A DNA stretch of 64,000 nt from Thalassobacillus_A hwangdonensis (lineage in GTDB: Bacteria > Bacillota > Bacilli > Bacillales > Halobacillaceae): contig NZ_JBHTKL010000001.1 of the NCBI RefSeq assembly GCF_042675915.1, positions 1,411,178-1,475,177 of the forward strand, read 5' to 3'. Within the stretch, counting starts at the first letter, position 1, and each line of letters opens with the position of its first letter. A program made the translations under genes and the position numbers. The notes beneath the pieces are model-generated. The model did no database searches. It was not told the origin of the DNA and saw only the letters and a program-made list of their open reading frames with translations. Positions 26,187-34,854 of the stretch are shown piece by piece.

Positions 26187-27248
26187 TTACTTGTTACGTA
26201 GTTCTTCCATCATCTTGTGGAACATCCCGATATCCATCTGCTGCGCAGCATCCGATAATGCAACGGCTGGATCAGGGTGTACTTCCGCCATGACGCCATC
26301 TGCTCCAATAGCAAGTGCAGCTTTTGCAGCCGGCAGCAGCAAGTCTCTTCTTCCTGTAGAGTGAGTGACATCCACCATGACCGGCAGGTGCGTCTCCTGC
26401 TTCAAAATCGGTACAGCCGTGATATCCAATGTATTTCTTGTCGCTTTTTCATACGTACGGATACCACGCTCACATAAGATGATGTCTTGATTCCCAGTTG
26501 AAATGATATATTCAGCAGCATTGATGAACTCGGAAATCGTCGCTGACATGCCCCGTTTCAATAAGACGGGCTTATTAATGGAGCCTGCAGCTTTCAACAA
26601 TTCAAAGTTCTGCATGTTTCTCGCACCGATTTGGATTACGTCAATGTAGTCTGCCGCTTTTTCCACATCAGCAGGGTTGACGATTTCACTGATGACTGCA
26701 AGATCATATTCATCTGCAACTTGTTTAAGTATTCGCAGACCTTCCATGCCTAATCCTTGGAAATCGTATGGAGAAGTACGAGGCTTGAATGCTCCACCAC
26801 GCAACAGCTTAAGGCCTTGTTTTTTGACAGCTTCAGCAACTGTCGCTACCTGTTCGTAGCTTTCAACCGCACAGGGCCCCATGATGAAGCTCGGTGAACC
26901 ATTACCGATCTTTTCCCCTTTAATATCAATGATCGTGTCCTCTGGCTTCTTCTTCCTGGAAACGAGCAGTGCTTTACGGTGGTCATCTTCCTGGAGCTCA
27001 AGGCTTGCTTTGAAAATCTGTTTGAAGAGATGCTCCAATGTAGAGTTTTCAAATGGACCAGCATTATTCGAAGTTAGTTCATCGAGCATTTTTCTTTCGC
27101 GGACTGGATCAAAGCGGTTGATGCCTTGTTTATGTTTGACTTTCCCTATTTCCTTCGCCAGTTCCCCACGTTTATTGATCAAGGTCAGGATTTCCTGATT
27201 CAATACGTCGAGTTCTTTACGCAATTGATCTAGTTGCTCATTACTCAA
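26187..27248 (-). CDS. aroA: Bifunctional chorismate mutase / DAHP synthase AroA
   Basis: 353 residues. First step of the shikimate pathway plus feedback sensing. N-terminal AroQ chorismate mutase domain (residues 1-85, LINKRGELAKEIGKVK, NRFDPVRERKMLDEL), then type Ibeta DAHP synthase with GPCAVESYEQ, GGAFKPRTSPYDFQGLG, CERGIRTYE, DVTHSTGRRDLL and MAEVHPDP. An ATG at 27266 is open, but the TTG at 27248 has GGGGGAG six bases upstream and gives the MSNEQLDQLR start similar to B. subtilis. Confidence 0.96.
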   Translation of the reverse strand: MSNEQLDQLRKELDVLNQEILTLINKRGELAKEIGKVKHKQGINRFDPVRERKMLDELTSNNAGPFENSTLEHLFKQIFKASLELQEDDHRKALLVSRKKKPEDTIIDIKGEKIGNGSPSFIMGPCAVESYEQVATVAEAVKKQGLKLLRGGAFKPRTSPYDFQGLGMEGLRILKQVADEYDLAVISEIVNPADVEKAADYIDVIQIGARNMQNFELLKAAGSINKPVLLKRGMSATISEFINAAEYIISTGNQDIILCERGIRTYEKATRNTLDITAVPILKQETHLPVMVDVTHSTGRRDLLLPAAKAALAIGADGVMAEVHPDPAVALSDAAQQMDIGMFHKMMEELRNK

Positions 27249-27400
27249 GATAAACTCCCCCATCATATTTATACTTCTGCGAAATTATGGTACATTCAAA
27301 GATAATTACGGAATATTATAACGAACTTCATATTTATTGTCATCCCTTTAAAGCGATAAAATATCATTACATTTTCTTATCAACGAAAGGATCGAATTAG

Positions 27401-29548
27401 ATGGAAGAAAAAATCTTCGCACTTGATATTGGCACCCGATCGGTCGTGGGCATCATATTAGTCAAATCCGAAAAGCGGTTTGAAGTGATCGACCTCCTTT
27501 CCATGGAGCATGAAGAAAGATCCATGCTTGACGGTCAAATCCATGACGTGATGGCGGTTTCGAAGGTCATCAGGGCAATTAAAGAACAGCTGGAAAGTAA
27601 GCATGGTCCATTGAAGGAAGTTTGTGTCGCAGCAGCAGGAAGGGCTTTGAAGACGAAGCGGGTCACAATCGGCAAAGATATTGAACGACAGCCCCTTATG
27701 GATCAAGAAGCGATTTTACATATGGAATTAAGTGCAGTCCAGCAGGCACAGTATGAATTAGCCACTGAGCATCAGGACTCATCCATAACAGACTATTATT
27801 GCGTAGGATATTCGTTACTACATTATCATCTGGATGGCCAATTGATCGGATCACTGATTGACCAGCAAGGAAAAAAAGTAGAAGTTGAGATCATCGCTAC
27901 CTTTCTTCCGAAAATTGTGGTCGAATCTCTGCTCTCTGCCTTACACCGTGCAGGTTTGGAAATGAGGGCCCTTACTTTGGAACCGATTGCAGCCATCCAA
28001 GTGCTGATTCCACCTTCAATGAGAAGGTTGAATGTCGCACTGGTGGATATCGGTGCAGGCACGAGTGACATTGCCATTACAGATAGCGGAACAGTAACTG
28101 CCTACGGAATGGTTCCATCTGCAGGAGATGAAATCACAGAAGCGATCAGCGACCATTATTTATTGGATTTTCCTAAAGCGGAAGAAGCAAAAAGAAGCCT
28201 CTCCAACAAAGAACCCGTTGTTGTGACAGATATTCTTGGATTTGATACGGAAGTCACCTATGAAAATGCCGTCTCCGATATTTCAGATGCCATCCAGCAA
28301 CTCACCGACAGAATTGCAGATGAGATCATCGAATTGAATTCAAAAGCACCAAAAGCTGTCATGCTGGTAGGTGGGGGCAGTCAGACCCCGGATCTTGCCA
28401 GAAGGCTCGCTGACCGTCTGAACCTTCCAGAAAACAGAGTTGCCATCCGGGGAACGGATGCTATCCAACAGCTTTCACCTGATGCTGGACTTCCGAAAGG
28501 CCCGGAGATGGTGACCCCTTTAGGAATCGCAATTGCAGCTGAATCCAATCCAGTCCACTATATCAGTGTCCAGGTGAACGGTATAACCGTCCGTATGTTC
28601 GATATGAAGCAGCTTACCGTCGGGGATTGCCTGCTTGCCGCTGGAATCGATATGAAACGTCTTACCGGTCGTCCAGGAATGGCATACATCGTAACAATGA
28701 ATGGAAAATCACTCACCTTACCAGGACAATTCGGCACATCGCCAATACTCCAGCTTAACGGTAAGTCAGTATCCTATGAGGATCACATTCAAAATGGTGA
28801 TTGTCTGACGGTAGAAGAAGGAAAACAGGGTGCTTCTCCAGATTATACGGTAGAAGACCTTATTGGTAATGTCGAAGACTTTCCTATCAAAGTGAATGAT
28901 CAACATTATAAATGGACCAACCCGCTGATTCGAGTCAACGGGGAGATTGTCAGCAAAGACATGAAGTTGAAAGACCACGATAACGTGACCTACCAGCCAA
29001 TCAGGAAGGTAGCGGACATCCTTGGCATCTTGAATCTATCTTTTGAGAGTAACCACAGGATTTTTGTAAAGGTGAATGGGGAACAACTTACTTTCGATTG
29101 CAACAACGCGCTGGCATATGACGGAACTTCCATAAGTATGGATGCACCTATTCAGCCTGGCGGACTCCTTACCCTCGATACCCATGGGAAGAACCTTACG
29201 ACAAGAGACGTGCTCGACCGGTTAGCATTATCATTCGAGAAAGAAGTGGATGTCTTTTTTGATGATGAACCAGTGAAAATGACTAAGCAATACATCCAAG
29301 TGCGTAGGAATGACGAGCTTTTATCCATACAAGCCCGCATTTATGATGGGGACGTTCTAAAAGTCGATGAAAAGAAGGAAGACCCATTCATCTTCCAGGA
29401 CATTTTCAGGTATGTGGATATCGATTTGACCAATAGCTCTGGCCATTTTAAAATCTACCGAAATGATCAGCCTTCTACATTCTTTGAAGAAATCAATCCA
29501 GGAGACCGGCTGGGTATTAAATGGTTCTCAGTCTTAACAGATAAGTAG
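27401..29548 (+). CDS. FtsA-like actin-family ATPase with long C-terminal repeat region
   Basis: 715 residues. The N-terminal ~390 are FtsA/PilM-like: phosphate 1 block FALDIGTRSVVGIIL, phosphate 2 block VALVDIGAGTSDIAITD and the adenosine loop MLVGGGSQTPDLARRLAD. The C-terminal ~325 repeat small beta modules of the type VNG..(V/L)...(I/L).(D/N)GD.(L/V), for example LQLNGKSVS, IRVNGEIVS, VKVNGEQLT. No amphipathic FtsA tail is obvious at the end. It is distinct from the cell-division ftsA beside ftsZ. Function unknown; a shape-, envelope- or pilus-related scaffold is possible. Single gene with its own terminator. Confidence 0.8.
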   Translation: MEEKIFALDIGTRSVVGIILVKSEKRFEVIDLLSMEHEERSMLDGQIHDVMAVSKVIRAIKEQLESKHGPLKEVCVAAAGRALKTKRVTIGKDIERQPLMDQEAILHMELSAVQQAQYELATEHQDSSITDYYCVGYSLLHYHLDGQLIGSLIDQQGKKVEVEIIATFLPKIVVESLLSALHRAGLEMRALTLEPIAAIQVLIPPSMRRLNVALVDIGAGTSDIAITDSGTVTAYGMVPSAGDEITEAISDHYLLDFPKAEEAKRSLSNKEPVVVTDILGFDTEVTYENAVSDISDAIQQLTDRIADEIIELNSKAPKAVMLVGGGSQTPDLARRLADRLNLPENRVAIRGTDAIQQLSPDAGLPKGPEMVTPLGIAIAAESNPVHYISVQVNGITVRMFDMKQLTVGDCLLAAGIDMKRLTGRPGMAYIVTMNGKSLTLPGQFGTSPILQLNGKSVSYEDHIQNGDCLTVEEGKQGASPDYTVEDLIGNVEDFPIKVNDQHYKWTNPLIRVNGEIVSKDMKLKDHDNVTYQPIRKVADILGILNLSFESNHRIFVKVNGEQLTFDCNNALAYDGTSISMDAPIQPGGLLTLDTHGKNLTTRDVLDRLALSFEKEVDVFFDDEPVKMTKQYIQVRRNDELLSIQARIYDGDVLKVDEKKEDPFIFQDIFRYVDIDLTNSSGHFKIYRNDQPSTFFEEINPGDRLGIKWFSVLTDK

Positions 29549-29557
29549 CAAATAAAA

Positions 29558-29596
29558 AATCCGAACACCATTTCATATGGGTTCGGATTATTTTAT
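29558..29596 (+). terminator. Terminator of the FtsA-like gene
   Basis: ATCCGAAC/GTTCGGAT stem followed by TATTTTATT. Confidence 0.8.
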
Positions 29597-29643
29597 TCCC
29601 AGACCATTAGTGAATTAGGGAAAGGTGTGGACATACCGAAACA

Positions 29644-29773
29644 AAGCGTAGTCAACATACGGAGACTCCAGTGGGAACAGCACGAGTCCGAAGACCTCGG
29701 AGTAAAGCGTTTTTTGCTTTGCGAGGAGGCTGAGGCCGTGCCCGCGGAAAGCGAAGTATGTTGAAGGAGCGGT
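29644..29773 (+). repeat. ~130-bp imperfect palindromic repeat, copy B
   Basis: Same orientation as copy A. Outer arms GTCAACATAC / GTATGTTGA. Central hairpin GTAAAGC-GTTTTTT-GCTTTGC (29702-29722) keeps 7-bp stem and 7-base loop with one G-T pair. GTGGGAACAGCACGAGTCC and GAGGCCGTGCCCGCGG are shared with the other copies. Confidence 0.85.
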
Positions 29774-29782
29774 ACTTTTATT

Positions 29783-30115
29783 TCATATGCGCTTTAAACT
29801 ACGCTCCAATTCTTTTTCCGTTATTCGACCGTGTGATGCATTCCATATTACTTCGCCGTTTTTGAATAAAAGAACTTGAGGGGATTCATGCCTGATGCTG
29901 TAAGCTGTAGCAACTTCATTTGATAAAGCTCTAGATTCTTGTACATTCAATTGAAAACACGGATAGTCCGTCATAGCGGAGAAAGCATCGAATTCCGTTT
30001 TTGCCATTGCACTGATCGGGCATGTAAGGCTGTGCTTCAGTAAATAAAAGAAGTTGTTTTCATTTGATACGCGTTCAAATTCATGTTGGTCATTCAAGAT
30101 AGTTACTTTACTCAT
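29783..30115 (-). CDS. ytxJ: Monothiol bacilliredoxin YtxJ (BrxC family)
   Basis: 110 residues, thioredoxin fold. The active-site motif is TCPIS in KHSLTCPISAMAKTEF, and the cis-Pro block is HESPQVLLFKNGEVIW. Family members remove bacillithiol from proteins. The ATG at 30115 follows AAAGGAAGG; the longer frame starts on the ribosome site. Third gene of ytxG-ytxH-ytxJ, though a hairpin stands before it. Confidence 0.9.
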   Translation of the reverse strand: MSKVTILNDQHEFERVSNENNFFYLLKHSLTCPISAMAKTEFDAFSAMTDYPCFQLNVQESRALSNEVATAYSIRHESPQVLLFKNGEVIWNASHGRITEKELERSLKRI

Positions 30116-30140
30116 TGAATTGTCCTTCCTTTCCATTGAA

Positions 30141-30168
30141 AACGGCGAAGCATCTCTGCTTCGCCGTT
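30141..30168 (-). terminator. Hairpin between ytxH and ytxJ
   Basis: AACGGCGAAGC/GCTTCGCCGTT perfect 11-bp stem, 6-base loop, followed by TTCAATGG. Weak T run, so partial termination or mRNA processing inside the operon is possible. Confidence 0.6.
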
Positions 30169-30174
30169 AAATTG

Positions 30175-30615
30175 TTATAGATTAGAGGATGTGGAAGTAT
30201 CCTGCTGCTTTTCCAGTTCTTCTGCTGCCTCTTCAATGGCTTCTGCCACTTCCTGTGCAGCTTTTTCAGCTTCCTGGTCTTCTCTGCTGCGGAAGTTTTT
30301 CACTTTATCACCAAGGTTTTTTGTAGAGTCCTTCATACGTGAACCGAACTCCTGGGATTTTTCGCTGACATTTTTAGAAAACTGAGAGGAGGATTCTTTT
30401 GCGCGTTCTTTCCATTCCCCACTTTTTTCTGATGCAACGTCTTTCCAATCCACTGCACGATCTTTCAAGTAGTGAGAGCCTTGGTTGATATCATCTCTCA
30501 GCTCGCGGCCTGCTTTCGGAGCGAAAAGCAATGCTACTACTGCACCGACTAGACCTCCGATCAACGATCCGATTACAAAATCCCTGCTATTGTTTCCGTT
30601 TTGCTGTTGACTCAT
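30175..30615 (-). CDS. ytxH: YtxH general-stress protein
   Basis: 146 residues. An N-terminal Gly-rich membrane helix (FVIGSLIGGLVGAVVALLFA) followed by APKAGRELRDDI is the YtxH signature. A long charged helical region follows, with repeated KDxxSEKSxE-like heptads, resembling LEA/apolipoprotein-type amphipathic helices. Sigma-B regulon member in B. subtilis; molecular role unknown. 21 bp after ytxG. Confidence 0.9.
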   Translation of the reverse strand: MSQQQNGNNSRDFVIGSLIGGLVGAVVALLFAPKAGRELRDDINQGSHYLKDRAVDWKDVASEKSGEWKERAKESSSQFSKNVSEKSQEFGSRMKDSTKNLGDKVKNFRSREDQEAEKAAQEVAEAIEEAAEELEKQQDTSTSSNL

Positions 30616-30636
30616 TTTGAATTCCTCCCTTTTTAA

Positions 30637-31053
30637 TTACCTTACATCTTCTTTTTTAGCTTTTTTATATAAGTTGATAGCAACTTGTCCCCATTTCATG
30701 GCCTGTGCAGCAGAATCTGTATTCTTGTCAGCTGAAGTTGTGAGACTTCTTGAAACGGTCCGGATCGATTGGTTGAACTCCTGGACAGAGTCTCCGATTC
30801 CTTTCACTCCGTCTACAAGTGAATTCAGCTTCTGTGACTTCTCGCCGACATCTTCAGCCAATTTATTCGTCTTATTCAATAATGCCGTGGTCTCAAGCGT
30901 AATCCCTTCCATCTGCTTTTCGACCCCTTCAAGGGTGTCTGCGACATTATTCATCGTCCTGGATACGGCCTTGAGCGTCATGCTCAAATAGATTACCAGT
31001 ACGGCAAAAGCCACTGCCGCAATTAATGCTGCTGCATATAATAGGATTTCCAT
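30637..31053 (-). CDS. ytxG: YtxG, DUF948 membrane protein
   Basis: 138 residues. N-terminal membrane helix (LLYAAALIAAVAFAVLVIYL), then coiled-coil DUF948 (MNNVADTLEGVEKQMEGITL...). First gene of the sigma-B operon ytxGHJ. The ATG is 13 bases from AAGGAG, longer than ideal, with GGGGGA closer. Confidence 0.88.
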   Translation of the reverse strand: MEILLYAAALIAAVAFAVLVIYLSMTLKAVSRTMNNVADTLEGVEKQMEGITLETTALLNKTNKLAEDVGEKSQKLNSLVDGVKGIGDSVQEFNQSIRTVSRSLTTSADKNTDSAAQAMKWGQVAINLYKKAKKEDVR

Positions 31054-31103
31054 TCCCCCGATTCAACTCCTTGTGCTGTATGTATTTTTTCATATTATGG
31101 TAC

Positions 31104-31129
31104 ATTCCCTATTCTGGGAGGATGTAAAC
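31104..31129 (-). promoter_or_regulatory. Sigma-B promoter of ytxGHJ
   Basis: Minus strand GTTTAC, 14 bp, GGGAAT; consensus GTTTAA-N12-15-GGGWAT. Ends 51 bp before the ytxG start. Confidence 0.75.
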
Positions 31130-31278
31130 ATGAATGTATTGGATCCATTGTACGTTAGTATTCGTTTTTCTAATGGGAATATCCTTCAAAAAAGCACAAA
31201 ATGTATATGTAAAATCCTTAGACAGGAACTGACAAATTCCATTAAAAGCTTTTAAACTACAGCTTCCTGTATATGAAT

Positions 31279-31310
31279 AGATCCGCGCTTGAAAGTCAAG
31301 CACGGATCTT
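31279..31310 (-). terminator. murC terminator (hairpin, weak T run)
   Basis: AGATCCGTGCTTGACTTTCAAGCGCGGATCT 31-base near-perfect inverted repeat after murC. The rest of the spacer up to the sigma-B promoter holds nothing I can support. Confidence 0.65.
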
Positions 31311-31314
31311 GGTC

Positions 31315-32613
31315 TCATTTCTCTAATGTCGTTTCATAAGCCTGCTGGAATTTCTGGATATCTCCTGCTCCCATGAAGATGAGCACGCCATCTTCATACT
31401 TGTTCAGCACACCTGTTTCCTCAAGCTCAAGAATTTCTGATTCAGGAACCAGGTCCTGTAAGTCATTGATGGATAGCTTGCCGCTGTCTTCTCTGGCAGA
31501 TCCGAAGATATCGCATAAATAGATGGCATCCGCCTCTTTCAAACTATCTGCGAATTCATTCAGGAATGTCTTTGTCCTTGTATAGGTGTGTGGCTGGAAT
31601 ACTGCGACGATATCCTTTGATGGATATTTCTTGCGTGCAGATTCAATCGTAGCAGAGATTTCAATTGGATGGTGTGCATAATCGTCAATCAGCACCTGTT
31701 CTCCTACTTTCTTCTCTGTGAATCTACGTTTCACACCCTGGAACGTGCGCATTTTCTTTATTTCTTCTGCAGACATCTCTTCATAATGGCAAATCGCTAT
31801 GACACTCAACGCATTAAGTACATGATGGTTACCGTAGCCGGGAATCGTGAATGTATCATAGAAAGTCGACCTTACGAACACATCGAATGTCGTGCCATTT
31901 TCATCTTCCCTTACGTTTTGTGCCTGGAAGTCATTCGTATCTGCGAAACCATAATAGAGGACAGGTACATTTGCCTGGATATGCTGCAAATGATCATCGT
32001 CACCACAGGCGATGATCCCTTTCTGTACTTGTTTCGCCATTTCCTGAAATGCATTGAACACATCATCGATACTCGTGAAATAATCCGGATGATCGAAATC
32101 GATATTCGTCATAATCGCATAATCCGGATGATAGGAAAGGAAATGTCTCCGGTATTCACAAGCTTCAAAGGCAAAATATTTACTATTTTCATGGCCTTTC
32201 CCTGTCCCATCACCAATCAAGTAGGAAGTAGGGTAATTTTCAGATAGAACATGTGCAAGCAATCCAGTCGTAGAGGTTTTCCCATGCGCACCGGTCACTG
32301 CAATGCTAGTGAACTGCTTCAGCCATTTTCCGAGGAATTCATGGTAGCGGTAATAATCCAATCCCAGTTCCTTTGCTGCAACAATTTCTTCATGATCATC
32401 CTTGAAAGCATTTCCGGCTATGATAGTAAGTCCTTCATGAATGTTATCTTTTGAGAAGGGAAGTACTTCAATTCCCTTTACTTCGAGGGCTTCTTGTGTA
32501 AAGAAACGCTTTTCTACATCTGACCCTTGAACAGTTTCTCCTGAGTCATGCAGGATCTGTGCAAGCGCGCTCATTCCTGTCCCTTTAATACCAACAAAAT
32601 GGTAAGTTGTCAT
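31315..32613 (-). CDS. murC: UDP-N-acetylmuramate--L-alanine ligase
   Basis: 432 residues. Adds L-Ala to UDP-MurNAc in the cytoplasm. N-terminal Rossmann motif FVGIKGTGMSALAQIL, ATP-binding VTGAHGKTSTTGLLAHVL (~105-122), central FEACEYRRHFLSYHPDYAI and NIDFDHPDYF, and C-terminal DDYAHHPIEISATI. ATG 32613 follows GGAGG at nine bases; two extra upstream codons in frame lack a site. Usual Bacillus neighbours are ytxG and sftA; here three other transcription units are inserted before sftA. Confidence 0.97.
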   Translation of the reverse strand: MTTYHFVGIKGTGMSALAQILHDSGETVQGSDVEKRFFTQEALEVKGIEVLPFSKDNIHEGLTIIAGNAFKDDHEEIVAAKELGLDYYRYHEFLGKWLKQFTSIAVTGAHGKTSTTGLLAHVLSENYPTSYLIGDGTGKGHENSKYFAFEACEYRRHFLSYHPDYAIMTNIDFDHPDYFTSIDDVFNAFQEMAKQVQKGIIACGDDDHLQHIQANVPVLYYGFADTNDFQAQNVREDENGTTFDVFVRSTFYDTFTIPGYGNHHVLNALSVIAICHYEEMSAEEIKKMRTFQGVKRRFTEKKVGEQVLIDDYAHHPIEISATIESARKKYPSKDIVAVFQPHTYTRTKTFLNEFADSLKEADAIYLCDIFGSAREDSGKLSINDLQDLVPESEILELEETGVLNKYEDGVLIFMGAGDIQKFQQAYETTLEK

Positions 32614-32652
32614 AAACAAGAACCTCCAAAAATTAGTGAGTCACATTAATTC

Positions 32653-32681
32653 AGTATATGTACCAACGTGGAACTTGCGAA
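32653..32681 (-). promoter_or_regulatory. Possible sigma-A promoter of murC
   Basis: Minus strand TTCGCA, 17 bp, TATACT, ending 40 bp before the ATG. Confidence 0.4.
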
Positions 32682-32774
32682 TTATCCGTTCCTTACCCAT
32701 GATACAACCACTTTTTTTACATGCTATTTATTTTATCATGGAATTGTCCGAAATAAAAAAGTAAAGCGAAGCGT

Positions 32775-32819
32775 CTGTCCCCACAGGACAGAAATGAGGC
32801 TGAAGCCTTACGGGCCAGC
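32775..32819 (-). terminator. Hairpins downstream of the NAPRT gene
   Basis: CTGTCC/GGACAG with 5-base loop, and GGCTG/CAGCC just before it; a TTTTTT run comes 14 bases later. Probably the transcript end, but not a standard terminator. Confidence 0.35.
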
Positions 32820-32832
32820 CTCCAGTCCACGG

Positions 32833-33942
32833 TTATTCAGGGACATATTCCACCGGCTCAAGCCTCGGGTTCGGATGGTACCGTCGACCTTCTTTACCTT
32901 CCGCTTTCCCGTTCAGCATTACATTATCACCAGTAAAGCCGATATTGATCTTAAGCAGGCTTCCTCCTACACCGTACATGTCCACAGGAACTTTTTTCTC
33001 CTCAAAGCTTCGGATACGGTCTTCCGTGAACCCACCGCTGACGACAATCTTCACATGATGATGCCCTTCTTCATCCAATGCCTTTCTTAGAGCGAAAATC
33101 AATTCAGGATTAACCCCACGTGGATCAAATGTACCCATCAAGTGCTGGTTCCTTAAGAAATACTTATCGACCAGATTGCGGGAAGTATCTACGCGTACCC
33201 CTTTCAGGTTCTCACCAAATTCGGCAGCAACCTTCAGGGCATCCGTGATGACATCGTTGTTGTAATCGACCAGCGCCATCAGGTCATCGCCAGGAAACTG
33301 CTCATGGTATGCTTTCGTAGCTGCAACGACATCACCATTGAACATCTGCAGTAAAGCATGGGGCATCGTGCCCATTCCTTCTTTTCCCCACCATTCATTC
33401 ATCGCATGGGTTGCCTGAGCAGTTGAACCGCCGATGAAAGCTGCATACCCGTCACCGGATTGCTGGGTGAAGTGGTCGTCGCGATCTCCCATGAAGATGA
33501 TCGGCTTTTGCTTCCCGCTCGTCCGAGCTGCCTTCACGACATTATAGACATTGGTGGCAACTGATGTACGACGTGCAAGGATGCCATCAATGATCCCTTC
33601 CAAGTAACCGAAATCCTGGTACCTTCCTGTGATGGTCATTACCGTTTCGTACGGACTTATCTTATCGCCATCCTTCAATGACTTGATAGCCAGATTCTCA
33701 GGGTTCTCTGCAAACGTATGGATCAATGCAATCGCTTCGTCGGAACCACAAAGCACAGCCTGGTCCTTTTGGAAAAATTGCATCGTTACAACGTTATCTG
33801 CTAAGTATTGTTCTACGATTTTTTTCGTCTTTAAAAAATATACGGCGGAAAACCAGCCTTCTTCCACGCGTTCATCAAATTTGAATGTTCTATTCGTCAA
33901 GCGTTGAATTTCACCAGTCAATTTCAATTCGATTTCTTTCAT
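32833..33942 (-). CDS. Nicotinate phosphoribosyltransferase
   Basis: 369 residues, the compact form (B. subtilis YueK-type proteins are longer, ~490). Converts nicotinate and PRPP to nicotinate mononucleotide in NAD salvage. Blocks include TNRTFKFDERVEEGWFSAVYF, the ATP/PRPP-side FMGDRDDHFTQQSGDGYAA, GTMPHALLQMFNGDVV, VDYNNDVITDAL and VSGGFTEDRI...VDMYGVGGSL. ATG follows AAGGAGC. Has its own promoter and is a single gene. Confidence 0.9.
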   Translation of the reverse strand: MKEIELKLTGEIQRLTNRTFKFDERVEEGWFSAVYFLKTKKIVEQYLADNVVTMQFFQKDQAVLCGSDEAIALIHTFAENPENLAIKSLKDGDKISPYETVMTITGRYQDFGYLEGIIDGILARRTSVATNVYNVVKAARTSGKQKPIIFMGDRDDHFTQQSGDGYAAFIGGSTAQATHAMNEWWGKEGMGTMPHALLQMFNGDVVAATKAYHEQFPGDDLMALVDYNNDVITDALKVAAEFGENLKGVRVDTSRNLVDKYFLRNQHLMGTFDPRGVNPELIFALRKALDEEGHHHVKIVVSGGFTEDRIRSFEEKKVPVDMYGVGGSLLKINIGFTGDNVMLNGKAEGKEGRRYHPNPRLEPVEYVPE

Positions 33943-33995
33943 GATATTGCTCCTTAGCTTTCAAGATACAGTTCGTAAAAACATACACCTTCCAT

Positions 33996-34024
33996 CATAT
34001 AAAAAGTCGACAATTAACACAAGA
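33996..34024 (-). promoter_or_regulatory. Sigma-A promoter of the NAPRT gene
   Basis: Minus strand TTGTGT, 17 bp, TATGAT, 54 bp before the ATG. Confidence 0.55.
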
Positions 34025-34090
34025 AGATTCCCTTTTTCAACATGGCGTCGAACGGAAGTATACGAAGATTCAAATGAGAATGTGGATTTG

Positions 34091-34125
34091 AAAAACCCCC
34101 CTCAATATTCGACATTGAGAGGGGC
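34091..34125 (-). terminator. Terminator of the amino-acid ABC operon
   Basis: CCCCTCTCAAT.../ATTGAGGGGGG stem followed by TTTTT. Confidence 0.9.
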
Positions 34126-34131
34126 AGTAAT

Positions 34132-34854
34132 TTACAGTACTTTTGCTAAAAAGGATTTCGCCCGATCGGTGGACGGCTCCTTGAAAAATTCTGACGGTCG
34201 AGCATCTTCCACCAGTTTCCCTTCATCCAGGAAGAGAATACGGTCAGCAACTTCTTTGGCAAAACTCATTTCGTGGGTAACAATAATCATCGTCATTCCG
34301 GTTTCAGTTAAATCTTTCATGACCTCAAGCACCTCTTTCACCATTTCCGGGTCAAGCGCAGAAGTGGGTTCGTCAAAAAGCATGAGTTTCGGCTGCATCG
34401 CAAGCGCACGAGCAATCGCCACCCGTTGCTTCTGACCACCGGAAAGGCTATTTGGATAGGAAGCGGCTTTTTCTGTCAATCCTACTTTCTGCAACAAATC
34501 ATACGCGGCTCTTTCCGCTTGGGTTTTATCCATACCTTTGACTGTCCTTGGTGCATAGGTGATGTTGTCCAACACTGTCAAATGCGGAAACAGGTGAAAG
34601 TGCTGGAAGACCATCCCGATTCCGGAGCGGAGCTTGAGCATGTCGACGTTTTCACCTGTAATATCGATACCATTTACCGTCACTTTCCCACTGGTAGGCT
34701 GCTCGAGCAGATTCAGACATCTTAAAAACGTCGACTTTCCTGACCCTGAAGGACCGATTACAGAAACGACCTCCCCTTGTTTGATGGAAGTTGATAGATT
34801 TTCCAGTACTGGTTTGTCACTGAACGCTTTTGATAGATTCGAAATCTCAATCAC
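34132..34854 (-). CDS. Polar/basic amino-acid ABC transporter ATPase
   Basis: 240 residues. Walker A VIGPSGSGKSTFLRCLN, signature NSLSGGQKQRVAIARALA, Walker B LMLFDEPTSALDPEMV, H-loop VTHEMSFAKEVADRI. It is of the GlnQ/ArtP class. Start is GTG with AAAGGAGG upstream. It overlaps the permease gene by 8 bp, so it is the last gene of a three-gene uptake operon (binding protein, permease, ATPase). Confidence 0.95.
   Translation of the reverse strand: MIEISNLSKAFSDKPVLENLSTSIKQGEVVSVIGPSGSGKSTFLRCLNLLEQPTSGKVTVNGIDITGENVDMLKLRSGIGMVFQHFHLFPHLTVLDNITYAPRTVKGMDKTQAERAAYDLLQKVGLTEKAASYPNSLSGGQKQRVAIARALAMQPKLMLFDEPTSALDPEMVKEVLEVMKDLTETGMTMIIVTHEMSFAKEVADRILFLDEGKLVEDARPSEFFKEPSTDRAKSFLAKVL

Noticed and set aside
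31073..31255. 60-codon plus-strand ORF between ytxG and murC
   Set aside because: Begins inside the ytxG leader, crosses the sigma-B promoter, and has no ribosome site.
32668..33090. 140-residue plus-strand ORF across the NAPRT 3' end
   Set aside because: Mostly antisense to a clear enzyme gene, no ribosome site, Phe/His/Cys-rich composition typical of shadows.
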